Part shown: positions 44,001 through 52,718 of the stretch, in pieces
Layout of the letters: every line of letters begins with the position of its first letter
How positions within the stretch are numbered: position 1 is the stretch's first letter
Assembly: GCF_034933565.1 (NCBI RefSeq)
Contig: NZ_JAYFNG010000049.1
Span: 1-64,000, forward strand
From: Raineyella sp034933565
Lineage (GTDB): Bacteria; Actinomycetota; Actinomycetes; Propionibacteriales; Propionibacteriaceae
Length of the DNA: 64,000 nucleotides
Direction: 5' to 3'
Position numbers and translations under genes: made by a program
Notes under the pieces: model-generated
Databases searched by the model: none
What the model was told of the DNA's origin: nothing
What the model saw: the letters and a program-made list of their open reading frames with translations, nothing else

Positions 44001-44253
44001 TCTCAAGACCGGCGACGTCCGAAAGGCCAGGGCCGCAGCCGAGACCGCCTTGGCTGCGGCGCCCTACGAGACCATCCCCAAACTCGACCTCGCAGCCGTC
44101 ACCCACGCCGAAGGCCACACCGACGAAGCCCGCCGGATCGTACGCGAAGAAGTGTGCAACGTCGCCGACGAAAGCGGTCTGCCGGACGACCTCAGCGACC
44201 GCACCGTCCAGATCATCGCCGGCTTCGACTGGTTCAAGCAGCGGGCGTCGTAG
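41020..44253 (+). CDS. LysM protein with C-terminal SARP/BTAD-like domain
   Basis: 1077 aa from ATG 41020 (ATGA overlap). Two N-terminal membrane helices (about 8-30 and 58-83), two LysM repeats (VVQPGDTLSRLAADHLGDPD at about 166 and VVQPGDNLSALAATHLGDPD at about 231), a Pro/Glu-rich linker (about 285-370), another helix (LLTGVAIGGSVLAGSALMML), a long cytosolic region, and finally a SARP-like HTH (RPRLTLLGPVSVRAHGQPIE) plus bacterial transcriptional activator TPR domain. LysM outside and an activator-type domain inside suggests a wall-sensing regulator or a structural scaffold of the pilus. It closes the operon. Confidence 0.82.
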   Translation: MIRRRLVGLMASLAVIAIVIGMPILLLQVGGNPIPNAVPAPAEVWGWLSRPDDGTITLAAIIIVSWLVWGLLTLTLVLETVALVRGVKAPTLPGLPQSFARRLVAASAMLIVSAPPVLGGLAQALADEAPATLVATALPSDRLAQAPAAPTNDIPASPAGLVDHVVQPGDTLSRLAADHLGDPDRWPEIYDASTGVVQPGGERLEDPDLILIGWTLQVPTRATGDTQTSVVVQPGDNLSALAATHLGDPDRWPEIYHASTGVLQPDGRQLTDPDVLEPGWRLNLPSTTVDAAPPAPDEVDPQPEPAAPQTDPAALEADPAAPPPTTEAEPSTEPGEVAPLPADQPGSPAEQPAHDQTSDDTAAEPTFTDPASGLSAPWLLTGVAIGGSVLAGSALMMLRRRREQQFRLRRPGRMIPTPAANLVPVEKTVTAVGSVTAPTVTFMDEALRRLAAHHTRAGIPMPRLAAVEIGDDQLTLHLAAPADLDAPWTAPDDSRLRWTLRAEVDLDLVGPLPEYQPAPYPLLATTGTSDTGEVWLLNYEQLGTVQATGDPDYAADFLRYLAAELAVNPWSRDVRIRCLGVAEEVQTMNSERFHVLPDTGRAVAAALFAARFAAGLAENVDADAPTGRSAQLGDELWPADVVLADSDTIAASPELQQLIGMVEDEHRTTCTAIVVGGRTDQITGTELVFTINGRVRVSQVGLDLVAVGLTPDEAWGCAEVLAQADRTDDVPIPATSTSREGWRAMSDDAGALRAELTIPRTIEVLEPASSIIEPGTPLPASTTSQDLDDLAPKVTTTVREAVEKADPTLDIDVTDWFADDCWRPRLTLLGPVSVRAHGQPIEKRKAFHLEVLSYIALREHGATPDELATAFGHSEGTARISVGTVRSWLGTNPRTGEPHIPHADKSEPAKNGGVRAYQVEDLLVDVDLFRRLRARGQARGSDGINDLVTALALVNGRPFDRVREAGWAWLVDLNIDQHMICAIVDVAHLVATHFLKTGDVRKARAAAETALAAAPYETIPKLDLAAVTHAEGHTDEARRIVREEVCNVADESGLPDDLSDRTVQIIAGFDWFKQRAS

Positions 44254-44488
44254 ATAGTCATGGGGCAGATGTCCGTCCTATGCCGGACTTCGTGTCGTTG
44301 GTCATGCCGAAGAGCGGGTGTTCATAGCAGGCACTGGGCTGAGCACATTTGAGCAGGATCAGGTCGCCGCACGGTTCGTCGAAGGCCCGGCTTGGGCTTG
44401 AAGCCGGGCACCTTGTTATATTATGCGTGGCCTTCTCGATCCACGCCGTGGACCAGATCCGGAGCGGGGCCGATGGAGGTGTGGAGGG

Positions 44489-45478
44489 TTGGCAAAGTCC
44501 CCAATTCCGTACGTCGGAATCATAAGTGGCGCTGTCGCTGGGAGTGCTGGCGCCGCGGTGGCGATCGCTGGTGGGGTGCAGATCGTACATGCTCGATCCC
44601 AGATCGGGCGTCATGAGGAGCGCTACGAGAATCGCCACGCCGACCATCTTGCGCAGGTGGAGTGCACGAACGAAGCTCTGCGGACCTTCGGGCAGACGCA
44701 GGAACGGGCTCGACGCGATGTCATCCTTCGCATGGTTGACTTCCTCAAGCGCAACGCCAAGAAGGTTAAGGTAAGTGAACAACTCATCGTCGATGGGCTC
44801 GAGGCTTCAATCACCCGAGTCTTGAGCACAGCCAAGCTTGATCCGGACGTGACGGGCTGGATCCAGGGGTTCGTCAACTCGGCAGTCGCTGGCGGCGGGG
44901 CCGCAGTCGGCATCGGGGCGGCTGTCACCGAGTTCGGGAAGGCCAGTACCGGAACCGCGATCTCCGCCCTGAGGGGAGCCGCGGCCGAGAAGGCGAAATT
45001 GGCTTTCTTAGGTGGCGGATCCCTTGCGGCAGGGGGTGGCGGTATGCGTCTCGGCGCGATCACGCGCAACTCGGTAGTCGCTGGTTCCGCGCTCTTCGTC
45101 GCCGGCCTCGCAGTAAAAAACCGGGGCACCAAGGCGTCGACCGAGGCTCACGAGTTCCTGACGGAGGTGGATGTCGCGATCGCACAACTTGACCAGCGCG
45201 ACCAGCTTCTCTGCGGGGTGCAGGAACGGTCGCGTGAACTGGACGGCATCCTCGCTCGGTTGGCGGCTCAGGCAACGGAAGCGATCGACTTGCTCGAATC
45301 CGAGCCGCTTGACATGGAGCGTCACGCCGGGCGACTCCAAGCCTCTCTGGTCCTTGTCAATTCGGTAAGGGAGGTGGCCACGACGCCGGTCGCTGACGAG
45401 GACGGCAACCTTGACGTGAATAGCGACCATCTCGTTTTCAAGTACCGCAACGCAGACTCGGAGGCGGCGAATGACTGA
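44489..45478 (+). CDS. Glycine-rich membrane protein with coiled coil (orphan cassette, gene 1)
   Basis: 329 aa from TTG 44489, ten bases after GGAGG; an ATG at 44423 in the same frame lacks a ribosome site. Several glycine-zipper hydrophobic stretches: IISGAVAGSAGAAVAIAGGV (N-terminus), FVNSAVAGGGAAVGIGAAVT (about 130), and LAFLGGGSLAAGGGGMRLGA (about 175). Charged helices follow (DQRDQLLCGVQERSRELDGI). No recognised family. Glycine zippers are typical of membrane-inserting or pore-forming proteins. Its stop overlaps the next start. It differs in composition from the flanking Tad and T4SS operons. Confidence 0.7.
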   Translation: MAKSPIPYVGIISGAVAGSAGAAVAIAGGVQIVHARSQIGRHEERYENRHADHLAQVECTNEALRTFGQTQERARRDVILRMVDFLKRNAKKVKVSEQLIVDGLEASITRVLSTAKLDPDVTGWIQGFVNSAVAGGGAAVGIGAAVTEFGKASTGTAISALRGAAAEKAKLAFLGGGSLAAGGGGMRLGAITRNSVVAGSALFVAGLAVKNRGTKASTEAHEFLTEVDVAIAQLDQRDQLLCGVQERSRELDGILARLAAQATEAIDLLESEPLDMERHAGRLQASLVLVNSVREVATTPVADEDGNLDVNSDHLVFKYRNADSEAAND

Positions 45479-45926
45479 GCAGAACGACGCGGTTGAGGGC
45501 ACCGTCCTGCCTCCGAAGGTGGCTGGAGTCGTGAAGAACACGGCCGGTGCACTCACTGCGGCCGACGCGCTCAGCGCGCTCACCACGATTGTGAATGCTG
45601 TCCAAGATTCGATCGAGATCCATCAGACGGAGAGCACGAAGCGCGAGAAGCTCAAGACCTATCGAGAGACCGAGGTCCGGCGGATCAAGGCCGCCGAGGC
45701 GACTCTGCGGGACTACTTCGACCGAACGTTTGAAGAGCGCCGCGAGACGAACAAGCGACTCTTCGACAGCCTTGACCTGGCGCTCAAGTCCGGCGATGTT
45801 GCAGCGATGCAGACCGTCGTCGGAGGGATCGTCGATGTTGCGCGGACATCGCCCCTGGCGAATATCGGGGATCTCGGCGAGTTGAGGCGCGCGATGGACG
45901 ACCCCGACACGGTCTTCGAGTTCTAG
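45471..45926 (+). CDS. Coiled-coil partner protein (orphan cassette, gene 2)
   Basis: 151 aa starting inside the previous gene's end, so translationally coupled. The N-terminal part may be amphipathic (VLPPKVAGVVKNTAGALTAA); a charged coiled coil follows (STKREKLKTYRETEVRRIKA, DRTFEERRETNKRLFDSLDL), and the C-terminus is acidic (DLGELRRAMDDPDTVFEF). No known family or catalytic motif. It probably acts with the membrane partner. Confidence 0.7.
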   Translation: MTEQNDAVEGTVLPPKVAGVVKNTAGALTAADALSALTTIVNAVQDSIEIHQTESTKREKLKTYRETEVRRIKAAEATLRDYFDRTFEERRETNKRLFDSLDLALKSGDVAAMQTVVGGIVDVARTSPLANIGDLGELRRAMDDPDTVFEF

Positions 45927-46588
45927 CTTCCCTTTACGCCTCCAATCGGACATCACGTACTGCTTCCGAACTCTTACCTGGACGAAAATCAGCGCGATCT
46001 CAAGTCACCCTTGGCGGCGCGCACGGACCCGGACTGAGCCCCTCCTGCAGTCGTCACGACCCGAGCCTTGCGGGCATGGATGGCAGTGAAGCCTGCGCGG
46101 GTGAGCCGCAGCCCCGTCGACAAGCGATCATTCATGCAACGTTCACCACTACCCGCGTGGCCTGCGATCGGTTTGGGTGGCGGAGCCGAGCGGAGGCGAT
46201 GACCTCCCAGTCGATCTTTTTCGACCAGATGCCGCGGTCCGCCCCCTCGGTCGCGTCCCCTGATCTGCTCTGCCTCATTGAATTGATTCCCGAGCGAGGG
46301 GTCTTTGGTGCGCAGACCACCGTGGAGAGCCTTCGAGTAGGAGAACGAGTCGCGGGCCGGTTGGAGCCCTGGTTCCCCGCGCCCCAACAGCGTCGGCGGT
46401 CCTTGCGTTCCTACACGAGAACACACCCTGTTGCGGGATGAGTTTCAACTTTTGGGCAAACGCCTTGTCAGGGCTGCGTTGCTCCCCGTGTTTCCCCCGC
46501 GTTGCCCCCTCAGATTTGGCCTGTGGACAAACGCAAATGACTACGCAGACCTCCGATCCTCCTTGCGTCAATGGACGGAAGGATCGAC
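45927..46588. other. Intergenic region before the T4SS operon
   Basis: About 660 bp without a gene I can support. One minus-strand frame from 46136 to 45989 could encode a 48-aa basic peptide (MNDRLSTGLRLTRAGFTAIH), but it lacks other evidence. The last 40 bp contain GGAAGGATC ahead of the next start. The T4SS operon promoter should lie here. Confidence 0.35.
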
Positions 46589-47392
46589 ATGTCAATCGAG
46601 AAGGCGATGGGTTTGGGCGAGCGGCTGGCTGCCGCGGAGGCGCTGGTTCCCTGGTGGGGTTTGCGGCACCGGCTGCTGGGCGAGCTGGCCACTCTGGACG
46701 ACGTGTCCCGGGCGGCCCGGACGGGCACGGTCCAGGACCGGGACGAGGTGCTGCGCGATCTGGCGCGGCTGGCCAACAAGGACGGGGGTGACTGCGAGGA
46801 GGCCGCCGCGGTGTTGTGCAAGCTGCTGATCCCCGGGGTCGTGTCGAAGTTGATGACCCCGCGCGGCTTCAGGTCGATCCGGTTGGAGGAGCTGAACCGC
46901 GAGGCCGCGTTCAATCTGTGGGTGGAGTGCCGGTCGTTCCCGTGGGAGTCGGACCTGCTGGTGCCCTCGCACATCGTGTGGCGGGTCCGGCGGTTGACGC
47001 TGGCGGCTTTCGGGGTCGCCGACCCCAGGCGAGCGGACCGGTCCTGGGCGAACACGGTCACCTTCGGTGACTGCTCGGAGCGCGCCAAGCCCCTTTGGTC
47101 CACGCCGGACGAGCCCGAGTCTGCAGCCGAGGAGCTGGACCGCTATCTGGCCGCGGCGCAGGAGCAGGGGCTTGTCAGCGCGGACGATGTCGAGTTGTTG
47201 TGCGCTCTGGCGGTGGCTGCCGGCGAGTCCGGGACCCGTGCTGCGGGTGCGCAGGGCCTGATGGGGGTGCAGGTGTCCGACGCGGTCGGTCGCCGGTTGG
47301 GTCTGGCAGGGCGGACGGTTCGCCGCCGGACAGCCCGGAGCCTGGCGGCTCTTTCGGATGGCCGGACCCAGCGCCGGATCCTGGCGAGCTGA
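46589..47392 (+). CDS. Sigma-like HTH protein at the head of the transfer region
   Basis: 267 aa from ATG 46589, behind GGAAGGATC. Mostly helical. The last 70 residues look like sigma region 4 or a LuxR-type HTH: SADDVELLCALAVAAGESGT ... SDAVGRRLGLAGRTVRRRTA. No clear region 2. I read it as a DNA-binding regulator related to sigma factors. Its lead position suggests control of transfer genes. Confidence 0.6.
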   Translation: MSIEKAMGLGERLAAAEALVPWWGLRHRLLGELATLDDVSRAARTGTVQDRDEVLRDLARLANKDGGDCEEAAAVLCKLLIPGVVSKLMTPRGFRSIRLEELNREAAFNLWVECRSFPWESDLLVPSHIVWRVRRLTLAAFGVADPRRADRSWANTVTFGDCSERAKPLWSTPDEPESAAEELDRYLAAAQEQGLVSADDVELLCALAVAAGESGTRAAGAQGLMGVQVSDAVGRRLGLAGRTVRRRTARSLAALSDGRTQRRILAS

Positions 47393-47464
47393 CCTCCGGA
47401 GCGGGTGGTGGTGTCCATGAGGACTGCTTCTGTGGCTTGGGCTGGTCAGGAGGTTCGAACAGTG

Positions 47465-47662
47465 ATGAACGGTGATGACATCAGCGAACTGATCGATGTG
47501 GCGGCCAGTGAGGCTGCCGTGATCGACGAGGTGTCGCGTGCGGTGCGGCGCTTGGAGGCGGTGCAGGCCGCGCAGGTGAAGTTGCAGACGTTGCCGTCGG
47601 AGCTGCTGCGGCAGGCGTTCGCGGAGCGCAGCCTGGTGTTGCGGGCGGGTCTGTCATCGTGA
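47465..47662 (+). CDS. Small hypothetical protein (65 aa)
   Basis: Starts at ATG 47465; the stop overlaps the next GTG (GTGA). One amphipathic helical stretch (AVIDEVSRAVRRLEAVQAAQ) and no membrane segment. No family recognised; it is part of the transfer operon by spacing. Confidence 0.6.
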   Translation: MNGDDISELIDVAASEAAVIDEVSRAVRRLEAVQAAQVKLQTLPSELLRQAFAERSLVLRAGLSS

Positions 47663-48474
47663 CCGCGACGGTTGCGGAGCTGAAGCGGGCGTGGCGGGCG
47701 GTGGAGGCCGGGTTGTTCAGCGACCCGTCCACCGCCTCCGACCGGCGCACCGCGGATGGGCAAACCGTGCGGTGGTCGCCGCCGCGGGGCGAGCGGGTGT
47801 TGCCGGTGGTGGGTGCCCACGGGTTTTCGGGGGCGTCGGTCCTGTCGCTGGCGTTGGCGACGGTGGCGGCGCCGGCCCGGGTGGTGGAGTGCGTCCCGCT
47901 GGGCCGCTGCGGGTTGGTGGCCGCACCGACAGCCGAGCTGGGCGACTACGACGGGTTGTGGACGCGCGGACTGCGCGACGACGTCCTGGTCGAACGGGTC
48001 ACCGGTGACCTGCGCGACTGCGACGGGGTTCCCCGGCTGTCAGTGACCGACCGGATCTCTGGGTTGACGGTGCTCGACGTCGGCTGGGACGCGCGGGAGG
48101 TGCTGGCATCCGACTGTTGGCTGGCCGCGGCACTGACCGGTGCCGCCACGGTGGTGGTCGCCGCGACCGCCACCGTGGCGGGGCTGCGCCGGCTGGAGAC
48201 CACGCTGGGCGAACTGGACCGCCCCGACGCGTCCCGGGTCGTGCTGCTCGGCCCGCCGCGGCGCCGCTGGCCGAGGGGCCTGGCGGCCACGTTGGGCCCG
48301 CTAACCCGAGCAGCGGAGCGGTGCGGGTGGGTGCTCAGCGTCCCGCTCGTGGCTTCGCTCCGGGTGGGCGGGGTGGATTCGCGTCCGCTGCCCGCCGACC
48401 TGCTGACCGCTGCTGAGGTGGTGCTGGCCTCCACCCGCCGAGCTGATTCCGCTGATGAGCGAGAGGAAGATTGA
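47659..48474 (+). CDS. MinD/ParA-like protein with degenerate P-loop
   Basis: 271 aa from GTG 47659. VVGAHGFSGASVLSLALATV lies where ParA/MinD proteins have Walker A but lacks GKT/S. LTVLDVGWDAREVLASDCWL resembles the Walker B/switch area, and VVLLGPPRRRWPRGLA a late strand. Such proteins are common near T4SS genes of actinobacterial elements and are probably scaffold-like. Its stop overlaps the next ATG. Confidence 0.6.
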   Translation: MTATVAELKRAWRAVEAGLFSDPSTASDRRTADGQTVRWSPPRGERVLPVVGAHGFSGASVLSLALATVAAPARVVECVPLGRCGLVAAPTAELGDYDGLWTRGLRDDVLVERVTGDLRDCDGVPRLSVTDRISGLTVLDVGWDAREVLASDCWLAAALTGAATVVVAATATVAGLRRLETTLGELDRPDASRVVLLGPPRRRWPRGLAATLGPLTRAAERCGWVLSVPLVASLRVGGVDSRPLPADLLTAAEVVLASTRRADSADEREED

Positions 48475-48752
48475 TGTTGCTGGTTCCGTTGCAGATTTGT
48501 CCGGTGGCCCCGCCGGGGGCGCAGCAGTACGCCGATCAGTTGACCGGCTACGTGTTGTGGGGCGTGTTGGCGCTGTTCGTGGTCGGTGTGGTGGTCGCGT
48601 TGGGCGCGGTGGTCGCGGGCCGGATCTTCGGCATGCCGCACGCCTCGCGGGCTGGTGTGATCGGCGCGGTGGTGGTGTTCATCTCCGCGATCGCCTACAT
48701 GGTGCTGCCGTCCATGGTGGCCGCCATCACCGGGTCGGGGTGCATCGGATGA
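48474..48752 (+). CDS. VirB2/TrbC-like small membrane protein
   Basis: 92 aa from ATG 48474. A short N-terminus (MLLVPLQICPVAPPGAQQYA), then two membrane helices (LWGVLALFVVGVVVALGAVV and AGVIGAVVVFISAIAYMVLP) split by a short loop. Size and two-helix layout match VirB2/TrbC pilins of type IV secretion systems. There is no classic signal peptide. It overlaps both flanking genes. Confidence 0.6.
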   Translation: MLLVPLQICPVAPPGAQQYADQLTGYVLWGVLALFVVGVVVALGAVVAGRIFGMPHASRAGVIGAVVVFISAIAYMVLPSMVAAITGSGCIG

Positions 48753-49570
48753 CACGGCCCCGCCCGCCGCGTCCGGACCCGGTGGCGCAACCGTGGGGGC
48801 AGGGCCGGCTGCTGGTGCTGTTCGCCCTCGGGCTGGCCACCACGATCGCGCTTGCCGCCGGCCTGCTGTTCACGATCCGCGCCACGATCACCCCGACAGC
48901 CGACGACGCGCCCCCAGCCACGCACACCGAGGCACGCCCCGGCGAGGGTGAACAGGCGCGGCGCGACGAGCTGGCGGCCGCGGGCATGGTGTCGGTGAAC
49001 CCGGACGACGCGTGGCGCGGCACCCCGGCCGCAACCCCGGGCCCGGTGATCCAGGTGCCGGCATCGACGTTGATCGGGCCGGCGAGGGTGCCTTCGGGGT
49101 TCCCGCGCACCCCGGAGGGTGCGGTCGGGCAGTTGGCGGAGATCGAGGTGGCGGTGCTGACCGAGATGAGTGTCGCGCGGGCTGGCGAGATCCACGCGGC
49201 ATGGTCGATACCCGACGCGCCACCGGTGGAGCGGTGGCCGTTGATGGGCCACGTGCGGTCGTTCCTGTCGACCGCGCGGATGGGTTCGGTGAAGGATCCC
49301 GGCACCACCGTGACCGTCACCCCAGCCGCCGCGCAGGTCAAGGCCACCGACGGCCCGGACTGGGTGGTGGCGTGCGTGTTGTCCGAGGTGCGGGCGGTCA
49401 TCAACGTCGAGGCGCGGATGGGTTTCGGCTACTGCGAACGCATGCAGTGGGACGGCACCCGCTGGCTGATCGCCCCCGGCGAACCACCCGCAGCCGCACC
49501 GTCGACGTGGCCCGACACCGACCTGGCGTTCGCCGCCGGCTGGCGCACCTGGGCCCCGACGGGCAGGTGA
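48749..49570 (+). CDS. TcpC/VirB8-like conjugation protein
   Basis: 273 aa from ATG 48749 (ATGA overlap). Pro/Arg-rich cytosolic start, one membrane helix (about 20-43, LLVLFALGLATTIALAAGLL), an acidic linker, and an extracytoplasmic alpha/beta region (GQLAEIEVAVLTEMSVARAG, CVLSEVRAVINVEARMGFGY) with the NTF2-like feel of VirB8/TcpC. VirB8-type proteins nucleate the T4SS core. Confidence 0.7.
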   Translation: MTRPRPPRPDPVAQPWGQGRLLVLFALGLATTIALAAGLLFTIRATITPTADDAPPATHTEARPGEGEQARRDELAAAGMVSVNPDDAWRGTPAATPGPVIQVPASTLIGPARVPSGFPRTPEGAVGQLAEIEVAVLTEMSVARAGEIHAAWSIPDAPPVERWPLMGHVRSFLSTARMGSVKDPGTTVTVTPAAAQVKATDGPDWVVACVLSEVRAVINVEARMGFGYCERMQWDGTRWLIAPGEPPAAAPSTWPDTDLAFAAGWRTWAPTGR

Positions 49571-49573
49571 ACG

Positions 49574-51178
49574 ATGCCGTTCGACCCGTTCAGCCAACTC
49601 GCCGGTCAGGCGATCAAGGTCGGCACCGACATCTGGACCGCCATCATGCTCAGTGTCTGGAACGTCGGGTTGCTGCTCATGCGGTTCGTCCTCAGGTTGG
49701 AGGAACACTTCCTCACCCCCGACCTCACCGAGTCCGGCCCCGCCCGCGACGTGTACGCGACGACGTTCTGGATCGCCGCCAGCCTGCTGGTGATCATGAT
49801 CATGGTCCAACTCGGTGTCGCGGCGCTGCGCCGGGACGGCAAATCGTTGGGGCGTCTGCTGCTCGGGGTCGGACAGTTCGTCGTGGTGTGGGCGGCGTGG
49901 CTTACCTACGCGGCCGCGGTCATCGCGGCCTGCTCAGGTCTGAACGCGGCGCTGATGCGCACCTTGTTCGCGACCGACTCGCTGGCCGGCTGGGACCCGC
50001 TGGGCGGCTTCGAGGTCGGCGACGTCACCGAGGTGGTGACTGCCGGAGTCCTTGGCCTGCTGGGTGTGCTGTTGTGTGTCGCGGCGATCGCGCACTTCGT
50101 TGTCCTGTTGACCCGGGCCGGTGCGCTGGTCGTGCTGGCCGCGACCACTCCGATCTCGGCGGCCGGCCTGGTCGGGGACACCGGACGCGCCTGGTTCTGG
50201 AAGTCGCTGCGCTGGTTCCACGCCGCCGCGTTCACCCCGGTCGTGATGACCCTAGTCATGGGCGTGGGAGTCCAGATGGCGTCCGGGGTGGCCGGCGGGC
50301 AGGCCGACAAGACCAACGAGGCGATCGGCACCGCGCTGCCGGCCGTGGTGCTGATGCTGATCTCCGCGGTCTCCCCACTCGCGCTGTTCAAGCTGCTCGC
50401 GTTCGTCGACCCCGGCACCAACTCCGGCGCGTCGCTGCGGATGAGCCTCGGGGCGCTCGGCGGCATGTCCGGGCTCCTCGGCGGGCAGCGCGGCGCCGGG
50501 GACGCCGGGACCGCCACCCAAACCGCTGCTTCGGGACGTTCCCAGGGCGAGGCGCAGGGCGAGGACGCCACCAGCCGCCGCTTCGCCGCCGGGCAGGCCG
50601 GACAGGCGGGGTCTGCGGGAGGTGCGGGAACCGCGTCGGCCGGCGCGGGGACCGCCTCGGCCGGCGCAGGGGCCGGGTTGGCGGGTGCTGCGGCGGGCGT
50701 GGCGGGTGTGGCGGGTGTGGCCGGGATGGCGTTGGCGGCCGGGGTCCGCGGGCTCGCGTCGGTCGGCGGTTCTGCGGCAGCGGTAGCGAGCGACACCACC
50801 AACCAGATGGGGGTCGGGCACAACACCTATCAGCCCGACTTCTCCGGCACGGGTCACCGCGGCAGCCAGAACAGTCAATCGGCCGGCGCCGATCCCGGCG
50901 GGCAGCCTGCGACCGATCAGCCCGGCGCGCCGGACGGCAGCGGCGGCACGCCGCAGCCCCCGATACCCGACAGCGCACCAGCACCGGGCACCCCGGGCGA
51001 CCCCGGCGGCCCCGCCCCGCAGGCCCCGATCGTCCCCGGCAGCCCTGCCGAGGGATCGAGTGCGGCCGGTTCCGCGGGAGAAGCAGGTTCCGCGGGTGGG
51101 ACGGGTGTCACTGCCGGTGGGGCCGGTGCGTCGGAGGCCGCCACCGCCGCCCGCGCGGCCGCCGTGGCCGTCGTGTAG
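49574..51178 (+). CDS. TrbL/VirB6-like T4SS channel protein
   Basis: 534 aa, ATG three bases after the previous stop. Five to six membrane helices between residues about 60 and 270 (SLLVIMIMVQLGVAALRRDG, AAWLTYAAAVIAACSGLN, VLGLLGVLLCVAAIAHFVVL), and a conserved-looking loop before FKLLAFVDPGTNSGASLRMS. The C-terminal half is low complexity, Gly/Ala/Pro-rich (about 310-534), which is common in VirB6/TrbL of actinobacteria. It forms part of the translocation channel. Confidence 0.82.
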   Translation: MPFDPFSQLAGQAIKVGTDIWTAIMLSVWNVGLLLMRFVLRLEEHFLTPDLTESGPARDVYATTFWIAASLLVIMIMVQLGVAALRRDGKSLGRLLLGVGQFVVVWAAWLTYAAAVIAACSGLNAALMRTLFATDSLAGWDPLGGFEVGDVTEVVTAGVLGLLGVLLCVAAIAHFVVLLTRAGALVVLAATTPISAAGLVGDTGRAWFWKSLRWFHAAAFTPVVMTLVMGVGVQMASGVAGGQADKTNEAIGTALPAVVLMLISAVSPLALFKLLAFVDPGTNSGASLRMSLGALGGMSGLLGGQRGAGDAGTATQTAASGRSQGEAQGEDATSRRFAAGQAGQAGSAGGAGTASAGAGTASAGAGAGLAGAAAGVAGVAGVAGMALAAGVRGLASVGGSAAAVASDTTNQMGVGHNTYQPDFSGTGHRGSQNSQSAGADPGGQPATDQPGAPDGSGGTPQPPIPDSAPAPGTPGDPGGPAPQAPIVPGSPAEGSSAAGSAGEAGSAGGTGVTAGGAGASEAATAARAAAVAVV

Positions 51179-51203
51179 CCAACGATCGAGCAAGGGAGTC
51201 ACA

Positions 51204-52718
51204 ATGATGTCAGCCAACACGTACACCGACTACTCACGAGACCGGATCGGCTGGTTCTTCGGCTTGTCGGGCCAGCAACTGGCGATCCTGGCCGGCGCGT
51301 CGTTGCCGGTGTTCTGGGCGTTGCAGCAGCAGGCGTGGGCCCACGTGCTGGTGTTCCTGGCCGTGTTCGGGTTCGTGTTCCTGGTCACGGTGGTGTCGAT
51401 CCAGGGACGCCCGGCGGTGGGCTGGTTGTGGGCGTCCGGCTGCCACCTGTTCGCCGGCCTCACCGGTGCCAGACGGTTCACCTCCCGCGCCGCCCAAGGC
51501 CGGGCGGACAGTCTGGACGATGTCGACCTGCCGGGGGTGTTGCAGGGGGTGCAGGTCCACGACGGGCCCCCGGCCGGGCCCGCGCAGAGTCGGACCGCGA
51601 TCATCCAGAACCACGCCGCCCGCACGTGGGCGGTCACCGCCGCGGTCGTCCACCCCGGCATCGGGATGAGCGACGCGGCGGAACGCAACCGGCAGGCCGC
51701 CGGGTTGACGTCGCTGCTCGACCTGGCGTCGCGTGGGGAGTTGATCGACGAGGTCATCTTCATGGTCCGCACCGTTCCCGACGACGGCGCCGAACGAAGC
51801 GTGTGGGTGGCTCGGCACCGCGTCCCCGACGCCAGCCCGCTCGCCCGGCAGGTCAACGACGACTTGCAGCGCCACCTGTCGGCGGCGTCGGTGCGCACCG
51901 AGGCGTTCGTCACGATCGTGGTGCCCGAGACCCGCATCGCCCGGCAGGCCCGGGCCAGCGGCGGCCGGCTCGAGGGGCGCGCCCGCGTGCTGTACGGGCT
52001 GATGGGTGAGGTCGAGGCGCAACTGCGGGCCGCCATGGCGATGACCGACGTGCGCTGGCTGACCTCACCCGAACTCGCGCTGGCCTGCCGCACCGGGTTC
52101 GCCCCCGCCGACCGCGCCGGCGTCATCGACGCGGCCGCCGAACACACCCGCAACCCACAGGTGAACCCGGACGTGCCCTGGGCCATGGCCGGACCCAGCA
52201 GCGCCGACACCGCGGTCCGCCACTACAGCCACGACGCGTGGGACTCCGTCAGCGCGACGATCAAACTGCCCGCCAAGGGCGCGGTGATCGGCGCGCTCGC
52301 CCCCGTCCTCACCCCGGCCGAACCCGGCGAACGCCGGTCGTTCATGGTCGCGTTCCCGATCCTGGGGCAGGCCGCCGCCGAACGCACGTCGGACAACGCC
52401 GAGTTCGCCGCCGACATGGGCGACGAGTTGCGCCGCCGCGCAGGGGTGAAGGCCAAGGCGCGGCACCGCAACGACGCGTCCAAGGCCCACGCCATGGACG
52501 AGAAGTTGGCCCGCGGGAACGCGCTGATCCGCCCCTACGCGGTGTGCTGCGTCACCGTGCCACGCACCGCCGGCATCGGCGAGTACGGCCGCCGCCTCGA
52601 CGGCTGCGTGCGCCGCGCCGGGTTCGCCCCGCTGCGTCTCGACCTGGCCCAGGACGCCGGCTTCGCCGCCGCCACCATCCCGCTGGGAATCAGCCTGTCC
52701 AGGGGCAGCGGCGCATGA
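51204..52718 (+). CDS. SCO6880-family T4SS protein (PrgI/VirB3-like N-terminus)
   Basis: 504 aa from ATG 51204 behind AAGGGAG. N-terminal pair of membrane helices (FGLSGQQLAILAGASLPVFW, VLVFLAVFGFVFLVTVVSIQ) as in PrgI/VirB3, then a VirB4 N-terminal-like alpha/beta domain (RTAIIQNHAARTWAVTAAVV, RTEAFVTIVVPETRIARQAR). In this lineage the VirB4 function is split: this protein and the following ATPase correspond to one VirB3-VirB4 unit. The stop overlaps the next ATG. Confidence 0.85.
   Translation: MMSANTYTDYSRDRIGWFFGLSGQQLAILAGASLPVFWALQQQAWAHVLVFLAVFGFVFLVTVVSIQGRPAVGWLWASGCHLFAGLTGARRFTSRAAQGRADSLDDVDLPGVLQGVQVHDGPPAGPAQSRTAIIQNHAARTWAVTAAVVHPGIGMSDAAERNRQAAGLTSLLDLASRGELIDEVIFMVRTVPDDGAERSVWVARHRVPDASPLARQVNDDLQRHLSAASVRTEAFVTIVVPETRIARQARASGGRLEGRARVLYGLMGEVEAQLRAAMAMTDVRWLTSPELALACRTGFAPADRAGVIDAAAEHTRNPQVNPDVPWAMAGPSSADTAVRHYSHDAWDSVSATIKLPAKGAVIGALAPVLTPAEPGERRSFMVAFPILGQAAAERTSDNAEFAADMGDELRRRAGVKAKARHRNDASKAHAMDEKLARGNALIRPYAVCCVTVPRTAGIGEYGRRLDGCVRRAGFAPLRLDLAQDAGFAAATIPLGISLSRGSGA

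Noticed and set aside
49012..51207. A 731-codon Arg/Gly-rich frame
   Set aside because: It overlaps the VirB8- and VirB6-like genes in another frame and has low-complexity shadow composition.
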